Assembly (NCBI GenBank): GCA_964494645.1
Contig: CAZBSH010000057.1
Coordinates: 1-13,765, forward strand
Length of the DNA: 13,765 nucleotides
Direction: 5' to 3'
From: Christensenella sp964494645
Lineage (GTDB): Bacteria > Bacillota > Clostridia > Christensenellales > Christensenellaceae
The notes below the pieces were generated by a model. It was not told the origin of the DNA. It saw nothing but the letters and a program-made list of their open reading frames with translations, and made no database searches. Below are positions 13,608 to 13,765 of the stretch, one piece after another; position 1 is the first letter of the stretch, and each line of letters starts with the position of its first letter. Made by a program: the position numbers and the translations under genes.

Positions 13608-13636
13608 TTTTTACCCGTTTGAAAACGGGGAATCAA
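13608..13636 (-). promoter_or_regulatory. Possible ClC promoter with a palindrome in the spacer
   Basis: On the minus strand TTGATT (13631-13636), a 17-base spacer, TAAAAA (13608-13613); both boxes are four of six. The spacer is almost wholly the perfect palindrome CCCGTTT-TC-AAACGGG (13614-13629). A second weak option, TTTTCA - 16 bases - TATACA, would put the start at the ATG itself. Confidence 0.35.
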
Positions 13637-13671
13637 AAAGCAGCATCACTTTTACAAGCAATGCTGCCCTT
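13635..13671 (-). terminator. Terminator of rpmA
   Basis: On the minus strand GCAGCAT (13661-13667) pairs with ATGCTGC (13640-13646) across a 14-base loop, followed by TTTTTGATT. It begins about 16 bases after the L27 stop codon. Confidence 0.75.
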
Positions 13672-13682
13672 TTCGCTTTTGA

Positions 13683-13765
13683 TTAGTTCGCGTAAACGCT
13701 TACCTGTTTTTTGTCTCTGCCCTTGCGTTCGAATTTCACGATACCGCTTGTAAGAGCAAACAGAG
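13683..13765 (-). CDS. rpmA: 50S ribosomal protein L27, C-terminal end (start beyond the right edge)
   Basis: Only the last 26 residues are in the window, ending in SVYAN and a TAA stop at 13683-13685. The stretch LFALTSGIVKFERKGRDKK is the characteristic L27 C-terminus. L27 binds near the peptidyl-transferase centre of the 50S subunit. The gene would continue to the right, usually next to rplU and obg. It is followed by its own terminator, so it is not co-transcribed with the ClC gene unless there is read-through. Confidence 0.93.
   Translation of the reverse strand, partial: LFALTSGIVKFERKGRDKKQVSVYAN

Noticed and set aside
12954..13622. 222-codon plus-strand open frame opposite the ClC gene
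   Set aside because: Low-complexity Ala/Pro/Ser composition from the complement of a membrane protein gene; the ClC frame has full family motifs.
1..13765. Mobile element, prophage, defence island or CRISPR array
   Set aside because: No transposase, integrase, direct-repeat array, restriction, toxin-antitoxin or phage-like gene is seen; the genes are chromosomal housekeeping types.

Overview
The window is an ordinary chromosomal housekeeping segment from a low-to-mid GC Gram-positive anaerobe, most likely class Clostridia. The reasons are AddB rather than RecBCD; the order yybS-gdpP-rplI-dnaB known from Firmicutes; IspE of the non-mevalonate isoprenoid route; short intergenic gaps; strong purine-rich Shine-Dalgarno sites; and frequent GTG/TTG starts. 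I could not assign a genus. I see no phage, transposon, integrase, CRISPR, tRNA, rRNA or toxin-antitoxin genes. No stretch longer than 300 bases lacks a gene.

Layout, left to right. (1) 1-1076, minus: 5' part of addB, running off the left edge. (2) 1186-1419, minus: a 77-residue protein that looks HPr-folded but lacks the phospho-histidine. (3) 1578-2432, minus: a membrane-anchored solute-binding-protein-like gene with no transporter beside it. (4) 2582-3313, plus: cytoplasmic SGNH/GDSL hydrolase, divergent from (3) and closed by a bidirectional terminator. (5) 3362-4216, minus: ispE. (6) 4322-5176 and 5173-5847, plus: an RlmI-type RNA methyltransferase translationally coupled to an RluA-type pseudouridine synthase. 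(7) 5831-6748, minus: a second RluA-family protein, with an S4 domain and an altered active site; it overlaps the first tail to tail. (8) 6892-12190, minus: a tight operon yybS - gdpP - rplI - dnaB - GNAT acetyltransferase, read from a good sigma-A promoter and ended by a terminator. (9) 12299-13591, minus: a ClC-type chloride/proton antiporter. (10) 13683-13765, minus: the last 26 residues of ribosomal protein L27 and its terminator.

Functional themes are RNA modification (6, 7), translation and replication (rpmA, rplI, dnaB), recombination repair (addB), isoprenoid synthesis (ispE) and cyclic-di-AMP turnover (gdpP). Cyclic-di-AMP generally governs ion and osmotic balance in Firmicutes, so the ClC transporter upstream of the gdpP operon is suggestive, but the two appear to be separately transcribed.

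I do not find a convincing new multigene system. The most unusual items are the His-less HPr-like protein, AddB with an eroded Walker A motif, the diverged S4/RluA paralogue, the orphan binding protein with a non-canonical pocket, and a perfect dyad wrapped around the -35 box of the yybS-gdpP-rplI-dnaB operon.
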